DNA of 64,000 bases. Origin: an uncultured Paenibacillus sp. (GTDB lineage Bacteria; Bacillota; Bacilli; Paenibacillales; Paenibacillaceae). Below, one piece after another: positions 43,461-52,246 of this stretch. The notes beneath the pieces are model-generated. The model made no database searches, was not told where the DNA came from, and was given only the letters and a program-made list of their open reading frames with translations. Each line of letters opens with the position of its first letter. The first letter of the stretch is position 1. Made by a program: the position numbers and the translations under genes. The DNA lies in the NCBI GenBank assembly GCA_937895345.1, contig CALAWP010000075.1:51426-115425 (forward strand), given 5' to 3'.

Positions 43461-44285
43461 ATGGACCGTGTTCCGGCGGCCCCGAATTCGATTCATCATT
43501 TTGTTGCAGGCAAAAAGTTTAACGGCTTCATTCTTTTTTGTATTATTGTTAATGCCGTACTGCTAGGCGCTCAAACCTACCCTCAATTGGGAGAAACGTA
43601 CAATTCTTGGTTCATTATTTTGGACATGGTGTTTCTGGGCGTATTTGCAATGGAGATTTTATTGAAGCTCTATGTTCACAGGTTTCAATATTTTCGAAAC
43701 GGCTGGAATGTGTTCGACTTTATCGTCGTTTTTTTAAGTATCGCTCTCATTCATTCCCACTTCGTCAGCGTGTTGCGGATTTTGCGCGTTCTTCGGGTGC
43801 TTCGCACGATATCCGCTGTTCCTTCACTGCGAAGACTTGTCACTTCGTTATTTATGGCGATTCCGACGATTGGCAGCGTTACGTTGCTGATGGCCATTTT
43901 ATTTTATATTTACGCCGTTATCGGGACGACATTTTACCGGGATATCTCGCCCGAGTATTTCGGCAATTTGCAGCTCTCGTTTCTTACGCTGTTTCAAGTG
44001 TTCACGCTGGAAAGCTGGGCCAGCGGCGTATTTCGTCCGATCTTCGCGGCGGCTCCCGCAAGCTGGATTTATTTTGTCAGCTTTATTCTGATCGCTACCT
44101 TTATTATTCTGAATCTGATTGTCGGCGAGATTGTCAACAATGCCACCAAAATTTCGGAAGAGCAGCAAGATGATGCAAATGACCGCAACCATGAAATCGA
44201 AACGCTGCGGCAGGAAGTGCTCCGCAATCGGACCATGCTGGAAGAAATGAAGCGCCTCTTGACGGAAGATCGTACGCATCGTTAA
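43461..44285 (+). CDS. Voltage-gated sodium channel, NaChBac family
   Basis: A 274-residue six-segment channel subunit that forms tetramers. S4 (about 104-126) carries Arg every third residue (VLRILRVLRVLRTISAVPSLRR). The pore filter TLESWAS (182-188) is identical to the sodium-selective filter of NaChBac. A C-terminal helix/coiled coil follows S6 (NATKISEEQQDDANDRNHEIETLRQEVLRNRTMLEEMKRLL). Length equals that of Bacillus halodurans NaChBac. ATG 43461 has AAAGGAG 9 bases upstream. Roles in pH homeostasis, motility and chemotaxis are known in alkaliphiles. It is monocistronic. Confidence 0.97.
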   Translation: MDRVPAAPNSIHHFVAGKKFNGFILFCIIVNAVLLGAQTYPQLGETYNSWFIILDMVFLGVFAMEILLKLYVHRFQYFRNGWNVFDFIVVFLSIALIHSHFVSVLRILRVLRVLRTISAVPSLRRLVTSLFMAIPTIGSVTLLMAILFYIYAVIGTTFYRDISPEYFGNLQLSFLTLFQVFTLESWASGVFRPIFAAAPASWIYFVSFILIATFIILNLIVGEIVNNATKISEEQQDDANDRNHEIETLRQEVLRNRTMLEEMKRLLTEDRTHR

Positions 44286-44435
44286 GCCGATTGTTCAGCG
44301 ATACCGACAAAAACGGCGATTGCGGCAGGCATCGATAGTCCGGTAGGATTTTGCTTGCGGCGCGCAGAATTACATATAAGCGCTTACTATGTTCATATAG
44401 AGGCGGCAAAATCAATTCCGCAGGAGAGTGACATC

Positions 44436-45701
44436 GTGGAAAATAGACGAAACTGGGCAGGCAATTATACGTACAGCGCTGCGGAGTGCTTCGTTCCAGA
44501 GAGTGTAGATCAGATTCAGCAGTGGACGGCCCGGAACGGGAAAATAAAAGCGTTGGGCTCGCGGCATTCCTTTAACGGGATCGCGGACACGGAAGGCAGC
44601 CAGCTCTCGCTGCAGAAGCTGAACAATGTCATCGAGCTGGACAAGGCGAATGGCAGAGTGACCGTGGAAGCCGGAATTCGGTATGGGGAGCTGTGCCAGT
44701 ATCTTCACCGCAACGGCTATGCCCTGCATAACCTGGCATCGCTGCCGCATATCTCGATCGCGGGAGCTTGTGCGACCGCAACCCATGGCTCCGGCAATGG
44801 GAACGGGAATTTATCCACGGCGGTATATGCCATGGAAGTAGTGACGGCGGACGGCAGCTTGGCCGCCTTCTCGCGGGAAGACCGGGATGAGCGGTTCTAT
44901 GGCGCTGTCGTAGGGCTGGGCGGAATCGGCATTGTAACAAAAATGACGCTGGATATCGTGCCTGCGTTTGAGATGACCCAAACGGTATACGAACATTTGC
45001 CGTTTGATCGGGCGTTGCATCATGTGGACGAGATCTTTTCCAGTGCATACAGCGTCAGCTTGTTTACCGATTGGAAGGAGCCGCGATTTACTCAAGCGTG
45101 GCTGAAATGCAAAAGCGAAGGCGTGGATGGCCTGAAAGACAGCATGGATTTCTTCGGCGCCCGAAAAGCCGCAGAACATAAACATCCGCTGCTCATACCC
45201 GCTTCGGAAAATTGCACGCTGCAAATGGGAATACCGGGACCTTGGCATGAACGTCTGCCGCACTTCCGCATGGACTTTACGCCGAGCTTTGGCGAGGAGC
45301 TTCAGAGCGAATATTTTGTACCGCGCGACAAGGCCCGCGAAGCTTTGCTGGCGCTCAACGAAATTCGCGATCATCTGTCTCCGGTGCTTCATATTTCCGA
45401 GGTGCGCACCATTGCAAAGGATGCGCTGTGGATGAGCCCTTGCTACGGGCAGGATTGCGCGGCCATTCATTTCACCTGGAAGCAGGATGCGCCGCGAGTC
45501 GAGCGAGTGCTGCCCTTAATCGAGCAGCAGCTTCGTCCATTCGAGGCTCGTCCGCACTGGGGCAAGCTGTTCAGCATGCCGCCCGAGCGTCTGCGTTCGC
45601 TTTATCCGAAGCTGCCGGAGTTTCAACAGCTGCTTCTGGAATTGGATCCTCAAGGCAAGTTTCGCAACGCCTTCTTAAGGACGTATCTGTTTGGGCAGTA
45701 A
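44436..45701 (+). CDS. FAD-binding alditol oxidase-like protein
   Basis: A 421-residue flavoprotein of the VAO/PCMH family. The FAD-binding domain (about 14-180) includes KIKALGSRHSFNGIADTEG, with H44 matching the covalently flavinylated His of alditol oxidase, then ISIAGACATATHGSGNGNGNLSTAVYAMEVVTADG. The ALO-type C-terminal domain ends in AIHFTWKQD and WGKLFS. Such enzymes oxidise xylitol or sorbitol (or sugar lactones) with oxygen, making hydrogen peroxide. I start at GTG 44436 (AGGAG 9 bases upstream); the frame upstream lacks a site. It is probably a single-gene unit. Confidence 0.93.
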   Translation: MENRRNWAGNYTYSAAECFVPESVDQIQQWTARNGKIKALGSRHSFNGIADTEGSQLSLQKLNNVIELDKANGRVTVEAGIRYGELCQYLHRNGYALHNLASLPHISIAGACATATHGSGNGNGNLSTAVYAMEVVTADGSLAAFSREDRDERFYGAVVGLGGIGIVTKMTLDIVPAFEMTQTVYEHLPFDRALHHVDEIFSSAYSVSLFTDWKEPRFTQAWLKCKSEGVDGLKDSMDFFGARKAAEHKHPLLIPASENCTLQMGIPGPWHERLPHFRMDFTPSFGEELQSEYFVPRDKAREALLALNEIRDHLSPVLHISEVRTIAKDALWMSPCYGQDCAAIHFTWKQDAPRVERVLPLIEQQLRPFEARPHWGKLFSMPPERLRSLYPKLPEFQQLLLELDPQGKFRNAFLRTYLFGQ

Positions 45702-45713
45702 AAGGTACACAAA

Positions 45714-45743
45714 CGAAAGCCGATCCTTCAGGACCGGCTTTTT
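45714..45743. terminator. Intrinsic terminator after the alditol oxidase-like gene
   Basis: Stem AAAGCCGATCC / GGACCGGCTTT, one mismatch, 4-base loop, followed by TTTT. Bidirectional, between convergent genes. Confidence 0.8.
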
Positions 45744-45768
45744 CGTTGCGGAGCCTCGTCAGTCTGTT

Positions 45769-46614
45769 TTAATCATTATATAGGCGAAAGGACGGGCGAG
45801 CCTGCAACGTCTCTATAGCTTTCATCACCGCATCCGGATGATTTTGCGGAATCATATGGGCCGCATTTTGCTCCACGATAAGCGTCGAGTCGGGGAGCTC
45901 TTGGTGCAATCGAAAACTGTGCTCTTTTGTATCGAATGGATCGTCGGCTCCTACTACAATGACAAGAGGGGCTTTGATTTCTTTGTACCGCCCTGCCATG
46001 GCTTTAACGGCGGGTACGAAGGCAAGAACATCCTCTCTGTTGGACTTGAATTGCAACGGCCGAAGCCAATTGGCGAGAGTCACTTTACGATACGCTTCGG
46101 GAACCGGCTCCGGCTTAAAGGTTTCTGTCAGAATCATCTTCGCCAAGGGAGGTCCCAGTACCGCCAGCAGCGTATTCATTAAGGCATCGCCCAACACCGG
46201 AGTTGTAACGGCAACCGAAATCGGATCACCTTTTTCCGCAGGGTATCCTTCCGCATACATGCCGGCGCCTAATGTAATAATGCCCGAAAGATCATCCGGG
46301 TAGTCGAGCGCATAGGCAAGCACCAGCACCCCGCTCCAGGAATGTCCGACCAGAATCGGCTTTTCTACTCCCAGCTCCTGTAATGCTTGATGCAACAGCT
46401 TCGCTTGCATCTGCGGCGTAACGGGCTTGTTTCCGGGTCTGTCGCTGTAGCCGTAACCAGGCCGGTCGAAGGCAATTCCGTGAAATCCGCTGGCGGCAGC
46501 CCTATCGATCACGGAGTCGAAATCATGGCCGTTGAGTACGCCGCCGTGAAGAAATACGATCGGCTGACCTTCCCCCTTACTGATATAGTGAAGTCTGATC
46601 CCTTCTACTGTCAC
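45769..46614 (-). CDS. Alpha/beta hydrolase
   Basis: A 281-residue hydrolase. The oxyanion loop is FLHGGVLNGHDFD (about 21-33), the nucleophile S92 is in GHSWSG, the acid is in the VVGADDPFDTKEHS region, and a late His in NAAHMIPQNHPD completes the triad. The hydrolase frame opens with GTG 46614, which overlaps the stop of a 35-codon frame encoding a membrane helix (46611-46718). Homologues usually have that helix fused to the hydrolase, so this copy is either frameshifted or re-initiated. It is likely a membrane-anchored esterase; the substrate is unknown. Confidence 0.85.
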   Translation of the reverse strand: MTVEGIRLHYISKGEGQPIVFLHGGVLNGHDFDSVIDRAAASGFHGIAFDRPGYGYSDRPGNKPVTPQMQAKLLHQALQELGVEKPILVGHSWSGVLVLAYALDYPDDLSGIITLGAGMYAEGYPAEKGDPISVAVTTPVLGDALMNTLLAVLGPPLAKMILTETFKPEPVPEAYRKVTLANWLRPLQFKSNREDVLAFVPAVKAMAGRYKEIKAPLVIVVGADDPFDTKEHSFRLHQELPDSTLIVEQNAAHMIPQNHPDAVMKAIETLQARPSFRLYND

Positions 46615-46718
46615 AAATTTCCCGTTCGGAGGAAATTGTTCTCTGCCCGTCTAAACTTGTATCGGCTGTACAAATAAAGAGCGGCAACGATCGCCGCGAC
46701 TATCGATAACGCCACCAT
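46611..46718 (-). CDS. 35-residue membrane-helix ORF, displaced N-terminus of the hydrolase
   Basis: ATG 46718 has an excellent AAGGAGG site. The product MVALSIVAAIVAALYLYSRY continues with a basic tail (KFRRAENNF), i.e. one transmembrane helix. Its TGA overlaps the hydrolase GTG (GTGA). Adding one base in the AATTT stretch near 46626-46631 would fuse both frames as ...FPPNGKFVTVEGIRLHY, as in intact homologues. So this is either a single-base deletion or a coupled two-part gene. Confidence 0.6.
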   Translation of the reverse strand: MVALSIVAAIVAALYLYSRYKFRRAENNFLRTGNL

Positions 46719-46757
46719 ACGTTTGTCCTCCTTAGGGGTATATCTGCCGTGAAACGA

Positions 46758-47549
46758 TTAAGGTTGGGCTCCTCCCCGCAACCCTTGCCATAACGTTCTT
46801 GAAATCGTTGAGATGAGCGTTCGCAATGCATCGGGTCTTGGATCGAGCATCCATTCCACGAGAACGCCTTTCAAAAGAGCGTCAACCATCACGGCTGCCG
46901 AGCGGGGATCGACATCGGCTGCAAAATACCCTCTGCGCTGCATCTCTTGAAACAGAGTCCCCATCTCATCCATCATTTTCCCGTGCTGTTTTTGCAGCTT
47001 TGCACGGATGTCCGCCTCTCGTCCGGAAACCAAAAAATCCAAAAACAACATGGACGAATCCTCGCCAAATTCCAGACACATGAACTGGGCTTCCAGCCAA
47101 TCGGCAAGGGCGGCGTCAGCATTGTCCGACGACAGAATACGCTCCATTTGGCCGGGAAGAAAGCGAAGCTGCTGTTCATAATTTCGTTCCAATATCGCAA
47201 GAAACAGATCCTGTTTACTGGAGAAATGCCAATACACCGCTCCCTTGCTCAATCCTGCATGTTCGGCAACTTTGTCTAACGATGAATTCGTGTATCCATG
47301 TGCCGCAAATACATGCGCAGCCGCTTCCAGCACCCGGGACTTCGTACCGGCAAGCTCGGCATGTCCCGCTTGTCTTTCCTTGAACCATTCCCTCATCTTC
47401 TGCTTGCTGCCAAAATGTCTGCGAACAGCGGTCCAATGTACTTCAGCCTGTTGGGCCACTTCAGCAAAGGTGATAAGGTCGAACGGCTTTGAAGCCGCTA
47501 ATTGTTCTGCAGCCTGATAAACTTTGTCCCGAACGGACAAGTCGATCAC
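46758..47549 (-). CDS. TetR-family regulator with two tandem helix-turn-helix domains
   Basis: A 263-residue protein with two TetR_N-like modules in a row. The first (about 5-55) is VYQAAEQLAASKPFDLITFAEVAQQAEVHWTAVRRHFGSKQKMREWF. The second (about 70-116) is RVLEAAAHVFAAHGYTNSSLDKVAEHAGLSKGAVYWHFSSKQDLFLAIL and is closer to the canonical motif. A single ligand-binding domain follows. Most TetR proteins have only one HTH. The gene lies 39 bp upstream of the hydrolase gene, in the same direction, so it likely regulates it. A palindrome lies 33 bp before its start. Confidence 0.9.
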   Translation of the reverse strand: MIDLSVRDKVYQAAEQLAASKPFDLITFAEVAQQAEVHWTAVRRHFGSKQKMREWFKERQAGHAELAGTKSRVLEAAAHVFAAHGYTNSSLDKVAEHAGLSKGAVYWHFSSKQDLFLAILERNYEQQLRFLPGQMERILSSDNADAALADWLEAQFMCLEFGEDSSMLFLDFLVSGREADIRAKLQKQHGKMMDEMGTLFQEMQRRGYFAADVDPRSAAVMVDALLKGVLVEWMLDPRPDALRTLISTISRTLWQGLRGGAQP

Positions 47550-47581
47550 CCCATTAACATACTTTCAAATATATCATAAAC

Positions 47582-47595
47582 ATACTATATAGTAT
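47582..47595. promoter_or_regulatory. Candidate operator of the double-HTH TetR
   Basis: Perfect 14-bp palindrome ATACTATATAGTAT in an AT-rich promoter region just upstream of the TetR gene. Confidence 0.6.
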
Positions 47596-47633
47596 TCTAA
47601 TATAATAAAATGCTTTAAAGCTGTTGTCAAATC

Positions 47634-47667
47634 AAAAAAAAGATGGTGCCTATTACAGACACCATCT
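47634..47667 (-). terminator. Intrinsic terminator after the S9 peptidase remnant
   Basis: On the minus strand, AGATGGTG / CACCATCT with an 11-base loop is followed by a long T-run. It lies just past the stop of the broken gene at 47688, consistent with a once functional transcription unit. Confidence 0.75.
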
Positions 47668-47687
47668 CAATCATTGACTCTTTCATT

Positions 47688-47870
47688 CTAAAGATTCGTC
47701 TTCACAAAATGATAGGTCATCTCCGCTACACGTTTATTTCCGGCTTCCGAATAACCGTGTCCCTCTCCCGGATATATTTCAAGGTCTACATTCGGTTACA
47801 GCTTTGAAGCCTTCCTTGCCATGATGCTTGATCGAAACAATCATTTGAATACAATCGATCATTTTTGTGA
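47688..47870 (-). pseudogene. S9 (prolyl oligopeptidase) family C-terminal remnant
   Basis: Reading the minus strand, the last 30 codons encode NVDLEIYPGEGHGYSEAGN then KRVAEMTYHFVKTNL and a stop. YPGEGHG carries the catalytic His of S9 peptidases and acylaminoacyl peptidases. Upstream, the related frame IVSIKHHGKEGF is shifted, and stops separate the pieces. Nothing of the catalytic Ser or the propeller remains. It is too short to work. Confidence 0.65.
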
Positions 47871-47989
47871 CTTCCGATTCTCAGCCGGGCAGGGGGCGCG
47901 TTCATTAAAAGAAAGGTTCATGAATCGGAAAAAAATTCATAATTAGTATCGAGTACTGCAGTCACGAATTGTTCACTTGGAGGATCATG

Positions 47990-48838
47990 ATGAAGATCAC
48001 AGCCCGGAATACGTTTCATGATCGAACGGCCATCCTGCTTGCAGCCATGAGTTATCAGACGTACCCCCTGTTCCTGGAAGGAAAGCTCGTATTGCCGAAA
48101 GGATATACGCTTCGCTCTCTTATACGCGGGTTTGCCAATGTAGAAAATCCTGAGGAGCTCCAATACGGCTTTATTGCCGAGTCGCACCGCCAAATCATTA
48201 TCGCGTTTAGAGGGTACGCTTCTTATCCCGCAGACCTGTTAGCCAGTTACGACATGTTGCAAATCCCGTATCCCTATGCCCGTCATGCGGGGAAAACCTC
48301 TCGCGGCTTTACCTGCGTTTATCGGTCCGCCCGAATTTCAATCTTCAGACAATTAGACAAACTGTCCTCCGCCAAACGTCTGTTTATTACCGGTCATAAC
48401 TACGGCGGAGCTTTGGCCACACTGGCGGCATTAGACATTGCTGTCAACACGAAGTTTAAACATCCCGTCGTCTATACGTTTGGAAGCCCTCGAGTGGGCG
48501 ATCCTGACTTCGCTGCCCGATTCGATCAAGCGGTCAAGCACAGTGCGAGAATTTTCAATATCCACGACTCATTTCCAACGTTCCCTGAACGCGCCTATCC
48601 GCCTCCCTTTACAAGGAAAGGCATCACTTATCGGCATGTCAGAACACGTCATCCGATTTCCTTTCAACTGAACAACACTCCCCGTAACGACGCGATTGCC
48701 TGTTATTTTCAAACGTTGAGCAAGCGCGATCCCGATTTCACTCAAAACCTATGCCGTGAAAATCCGGGCTTTTGCCCCGCAACGGATCGTTGTGTGACTT
48801 ATGAAGGATGTCTGAATTGCAGTATGGAAGCAGATTGA
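47990..48838 (+). CDS. Class 3 lipase-like protein lacking catalytic Ser and His (pseudoenzyme)
   Basis: A 282-residue lipase_3-fold protein, clearly paralogous to the next gene. The nucleophile elbow reads GHNYGG, with Asn at 137 where lipases have Ser. The expected catalytic His position is D234 (RNDAIACYF against RNHEIVCYF in the paralogue). The catalytic Asp is kept (D193, NIHDSFP). The frame is intact and the Cys-rich tail (CRENPGFCPATDRC) is conserved, so it is probably expressed but not hydrolytic. The start ATG 47990 has GGAGG 6 bases upstream; there is no signal peptide. A partner or decoy role for the active paralogue is a guess. Confidence 0.9.
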   Translation: MKITARNTFHDRTAILLAAMSYQTYPLFLEGKLVLPKGYTLRSLIRGFANVENPEELQYGFIAESHRQIIIAFRGYASYPADLLASYDMLQIPYPYARHAGKTSRGFTCVYRSARISIFRQLDKLSSAKRLFITGHNYGGALATLAALDIAVNTKFKHPVVYTFGSPRVGDPDFAARFDQAVKHSARIFNIHDSFPTFPERAYPPPFTRKGITYRHVRTRHPISFQLNNTPRNDAIACYFQTLSKRDPDFTQNLCRENPGFCPATDRCVTYEGCLNCSMEAD

Positions 48839-48857
48839 GGATGAGGAGCTGCCGTAC

Positions 48858-49703
48858 ATGAACATTTCCAGCGCTTACAATAACGAAGAAGCGGTATGGC
48901 TTGCGGGAATGATCTATCAGGCCTATCAACTGTTTGAAGAAAGAGAAGTCAACTTGCCTGGCGGGTTTGAGATCCGATTGATTATTCGCGCGCTGGCCGG
49001 TGTAGAGGAGCCGAGCGAAGAAGTGTTCGGCTTTCTGGCCGAGTCCCAGGACCAAATCGTCGTGGTGTTTCGAGGAACCCGCACGTTTCAAGACAATGAA
49101 TCCGATACGGACTTGTATCAGGTTCCTTATCCTTATGTCCGGGATGCGGGACGTACTCATCGCGGTTTTACTTGTATATACTTATCGGCCAGGGATGATT
49201 TGATCAAGCAACTAAACGAGCTCTCCACATCAAAAAAATTGTTCGTTGCAGGCCACAGCTTAGGCGGAGCCTTGGCCACATTAGCTGCGCTTGACATCGC
49301 CGTAAATACCCCATTTAAACAGCCAGCAGTCTATACTTACGGCAGTGCTCGCACCGGCGACCCGGCATTTGCCGCCCGGTTTGATCAAATCGTTACGAAC
49401 AGTTTTCGCATCGTTAATGTTCACGACATTATTCCGACGCTGCCGGCCAGAGCTTATCCGCCTCCGTTCACCAACGATGGGCTCTATTATAAACATGTGA
49501 AGAAGAAAATTCCGCTCTCGTTCCAATTCAACAGCGTAGCTGTGCGCAATCATGAGATCGTCTGTTATTTTCATAAGCTCCGTCAACGCAGCCCTCGATT
49601 TACCGATGCCTTATGTATGGATAATCCAGGTTTTTGTCCGGATACGGAATTATGTGCGCCCTTTACAGGTGTATGCAGTCCGGAAGAGGAAGACGAAGAA
49701 TAA
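48858..49703 (+). CDS. Class 3 lipase family protein (active-site intact)
   Basis: A 281-residue lipase_3 alpha/beta hydrolase. The triad is S134 in AGHSLGGAL, D190 in NVHDIIPTLP and H232 in RNHEIVCYF; an early FRGT block (about 71-74) forms the oxyanion hole. It should cleave acylglycerols or similar esters. The C-terminus has the same Cys-rich pattern as its neighbour (CMDNPGFCPDTELC, then two more Cys). No signal peptide is seen. It starts 19 bp after the pseudoenzyme copy, with GAGGAG 9 bases before its ATG, so the two are probably co-transcribed. Confidence 0.93.
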   Translation: MNISSAYNNEEAVWLAGMIYQAYQLFEEREVNLPGGFEIRLIIRALAGVEEPSEEVFGFLAESQDQIVVVFRGTRTFQDNESDTDLYQVPYPYVRDAGRTHRGFTCIYLSARDDLIKQLNELSTSKKLFVAGHSLGGALATLAALDIAVNTPFKQPAVYTYGSARTGDPAFAARFDQIVTNSFRIVNVHDIIPTLPARAYPPPFTNDGLYYKHVKKKIPLSFQFNSVAVRNHEIVCYFHKLRQRSPRFTDALCMDNPGFCPDTELCAPFTGVCSPEEEDEE

Positions 49704-49929
49704 TGGCCGCTTCCGCTCTTACTTACTGCCGCGAGATGGAACCTTCACTATGTCGCCGTTGTTTACTGTCCGTTCATCCGCCAGTTCGGTTTCGGAGTCC
49801 TCTTCTCTTGGTCTAGACCCAATCGGCGATGGGACTTAACAGCTTGCTCAAAAGCTATTCCCTCCTCTTTCATTTGACGACTTAGTCTATCACAGGCACA
49901 TAAATTGAATATAAACTCGGGTCCATACC

Positions 49930-49962
49930 AAAAACTTCACCATTGGGCATGGTGAAGTTTTT
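49930..49962. terminator. Intrinsic terminator between lipase and PopT genes
   Basis: A 14-bp perfect stem AAAAACTTCACCAT / ATGGTGAAGTTTTT with a 5-base loop; bidirectional, serving convergent genes. Confidence 0.9.
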
Positions 49963-49994
49963 ATCAAAACCAATATACAAAGCGTCATCATCTC

Positions 49995-50813
49995 TTACAA
50001 TGAACGTTGCCGCGATCCGGCAAACAGCGCAACCGTTAAACCGAGTCCAAACGTCACGACGCTGACCAGCCACTGTACCGGACCTTCCGCCATGCCGGGG
50101 AATACGACAAATACGGATCCCGTAATTAATCCGATAATCAACGCATACGTCATATGAGGAAAATGAGCCAGCAAATAGCGGATGCCTTTGCTGCTGACGA
50201 TAAAACCGACGATGACGCCGGCGCCAATAACGGCAATGATCGGCAAATTCAAGGAAGACAAGGCATCGATAGCTGTGGCGTACACGCCGAGAAGAAGCAG
50301 GATGAACGACCCGCTGACTCCTGGAAGGAGCATCGCCATACTCGCCGCCCATCCGGCCAAAAACAAGCCCGCTCCGGACATAAAGGTTAACGAAGTGATC
50401 GGTTCCGCCGCGCGATCCGGTTGAACAAACGCCGTCAAAGCCATCGCGATCATGGCCGCCGCCAGCATGATCCAGTGCAGAGAAGTAAAGTTCCGCTTCA
50501 CTTCCGCCTGCCGAACCATCATCGGCAACACTCCGATGATCAGACCGATGAAAAAAAATTGAGTCGGTACAAAATAATGTTCCAAAAGGAAGTCGATAAC
50601 TTTGCTTAACAATAACAGGGCCAGTCCAATCCCGACGGCCAACGGCACCAAAAAACTAAGCTGACGTTTCCAATCCCTGCTGAAAAAACCGCTGATCGCT
50701 TCCAACAGTCGATCGTATATGCCGAGGACGACAGCAATTGTCCCCCCGCTTACCCCGGGGATCAAGTCGCTGATTCCCATGACAAATCCTCGATAAATAT
50801 TTTTCCACTCCAT
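49995..50813 (-). CDS. popT: DUF368 family undecaprenyl-phosphate translocase (PopT)
   Basis: A 272-residue membrane protein. Two inverted repeats each carry the family motif: DLIPGVSGGTIAV (about 16-28) and AMLLPGVSGSFILL (about 159-172). DUF368 proteins were shown to flip undecaprenyl phosphate back across the membrane for cell-wall synthesis, especially important at alkaline pH, and were named PopT. The start ATG 50813 has AGGAGG upstream. It is a single-gene unit. Together with the NaChBac channel nearby it hints at alkaline or sodium-stress physiology (inference). Confidence 0.93.
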   Translation of the reverse strand: MEWKNIYRGFVMGISDLIPGVSGGTIAVVLGIYDRLLEAISGFFSRDWKRQLSFLVPLAVGIGLALLLLSKVIDFLLEHYFVPTQFFFIGLIIGVLPMMVRQAEVKRNFTSLHWIMLAAAMIAMALTAFVQPDRAAEPITSLTFMSGAGLFLAGWAASMAMLLPGVSGSFILLLLGVYATAIDALSSLNLPIIAVIGAGVIVGFIVSSKGIRYLLAHFPHMTYALIIGLITGSVFVVFPGMAEGPVQWLVSVVTFGLGLTVALFAGSRQRSL

Positions 50814-51052
50814 ACCTATTCCTCCTGCGTCCCCTATGCTTATTTTCCGAAATGCTCACCCTCATTAGTCTATATCATCGGATGTCCGAAGTCACGCCAA
50901 GTGTTAGATAACGAAATGGGCAATGGGTGCGAGGATCGTTACCGAAAACGGGGAAAGGCCTTAGGTGAAGTCGCACCGGATAGAGATTATCATAGCATCA
51001 TGCGCCGAACTTCTTGTTCTTCGCGCCAATGGATAAACTCCCTGCGTATCGC

Positions 51053-52072
51053 TCAGTCCTTACGACTCAAGGCTGAATCCGAATGCGCCGTCCGCCAATT
51101 TGAAGGAGTATCCCCCTCCCATTGACGGAAAGCACGATAGAAGGAATTCTGATCTTCATATCCGGTCAAGTATGCTACTTCTTTAATATCGAGAGAAGGA
51201 TTTGCCAGATATTCTCGCGCTTGCTCGGCTCTGGCTTGCGTCAATAACTGCTTGAAGCTCGTATTTTCGTCAAATAGCCGGCGCTGCAGCGTTCGCCCGC
51301 TCATCCCCAATTCGCGAGCAACAGTCTGAATATCGGGCGGTCCTGCCGGCAAGCATCCTTTCATGATCCATTTGACTTTCTCGGTCATGGATCGGCTAAT
51401 TCGATTTTCCTCCAACGTCCGGTTCAGAACGGGAGTCAGCATTTCCAACAGCTCCTGGTTATAGGAGACAAAAGGCCGATCCAGATCTCTTCGATGAAAC
51501 GTCAGTCGGTTACGTTTCGCACCAATTCGGACGGGACATCCAAAGTAAGCTTCGAGGGTCGGTATATCGCCTGTCGCGTTCGATAATTCGACCAGCCGCG
51601 CACCTATTGGTTGACCGGTTCCTCGACGGCCAAGCTCCAGAAGCTGTGCCAGCGTTATACCGACTAAAATAGGCGGACCGGGCTGCTCGATATGTCCCCA
51701 TTCCAGCCCGATTGTACAAATCTCGCCCTCTTCTTTTATACATAAGCTTTCGGGAGGACACTGTCGTTTATACCTGGCCATTCGGTGTAAAGCGTCGCGA
51801 TAGTTGCGGGCGTGGTATGTCGCCAAGACGTCGGGCGGGTACTTGTTCGTGTCAAATGCCGTTGCCAGCTGGACGATTCCTGTGGCCGTGTCGCCTATCA
51901 GGTCGGAATACGCTTGCCAAATCGCAAAATATTGAGCGGAGGTGATTTCTCGCTCCATAATGACGGAAAGTGGAAGCTGCACTCTGCGAGCTACTTCGTC
52001 TGCAGCAATTCCCAGATGACGCAACGCCTCCCAAAATCCTTGCGGAATTTTTATTCGGTTTGAAGACTTCAT
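51053..52072 (-). CDS. AraC-family regulator with arabinose-binding-type N-terminal domain
   Basis: A 339-residue regulator. The N-terminal domain (about 20-205) is of the Arabinose_bd type seen in OruR, VirS and similar proteins. A C-terminal AraC helix-turn-helix pair follows (about 245-325; DIQTVARELGMSGRTLQRRLFDENTSFKQLLTQAR, IKEVAYLTGYEDQNSFYRAFRQWEGDTPSNWR). It is transcribed toward PopT but separated by 239 bp. No partner gene is obvious; the SDR gene upstream is in the same direction, 174 bp away. Confidence 0.93.
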   Translation of the reverse strand: MKSSNRIKIPQGFWEALRHLGIAADEVARRVQLPLSVIMEREITSAQYFAIWQAYSDLIGDTATGIVQLATAFDTNKYPPDVLATYHARNYRDALHRMARYKRQCPPESLCIKEEGEICTIGLEWGHIEQPGPPILVGITLAQLLELGRRGTGQPIGARLVELSNATGDIPTLEAYFGCPVRIGAKRNRLTFHRRDLDRPFVSYNQELLEMLTPVLNRTLEENRISRSMTEKVKWIMKGCLPAGPPDIQTVARELGMSGRTLQRRLFDENTSFKQLLTQARAEQAREYLANPSLDIKEVAYLTGYEDQNSFYRAFRQWEGDTPSNWRTAHSDSALSRKD

Positions 52073-52246
52073 ACAATAAGAGTTCCTTTATCTGCCTGTT
52101 CACTCAATTATGATTAAGCTGGCTTCGGTTATTTTGCTTTGCAAATATTATACCATTGATGCAGCTTCTGCGGGAAACCTGGATTTCATGAGGCGACGTG
52201 GTTACCGACGGGTGTATACTCTCTGTTCTAACGAGTATGAGTATAT

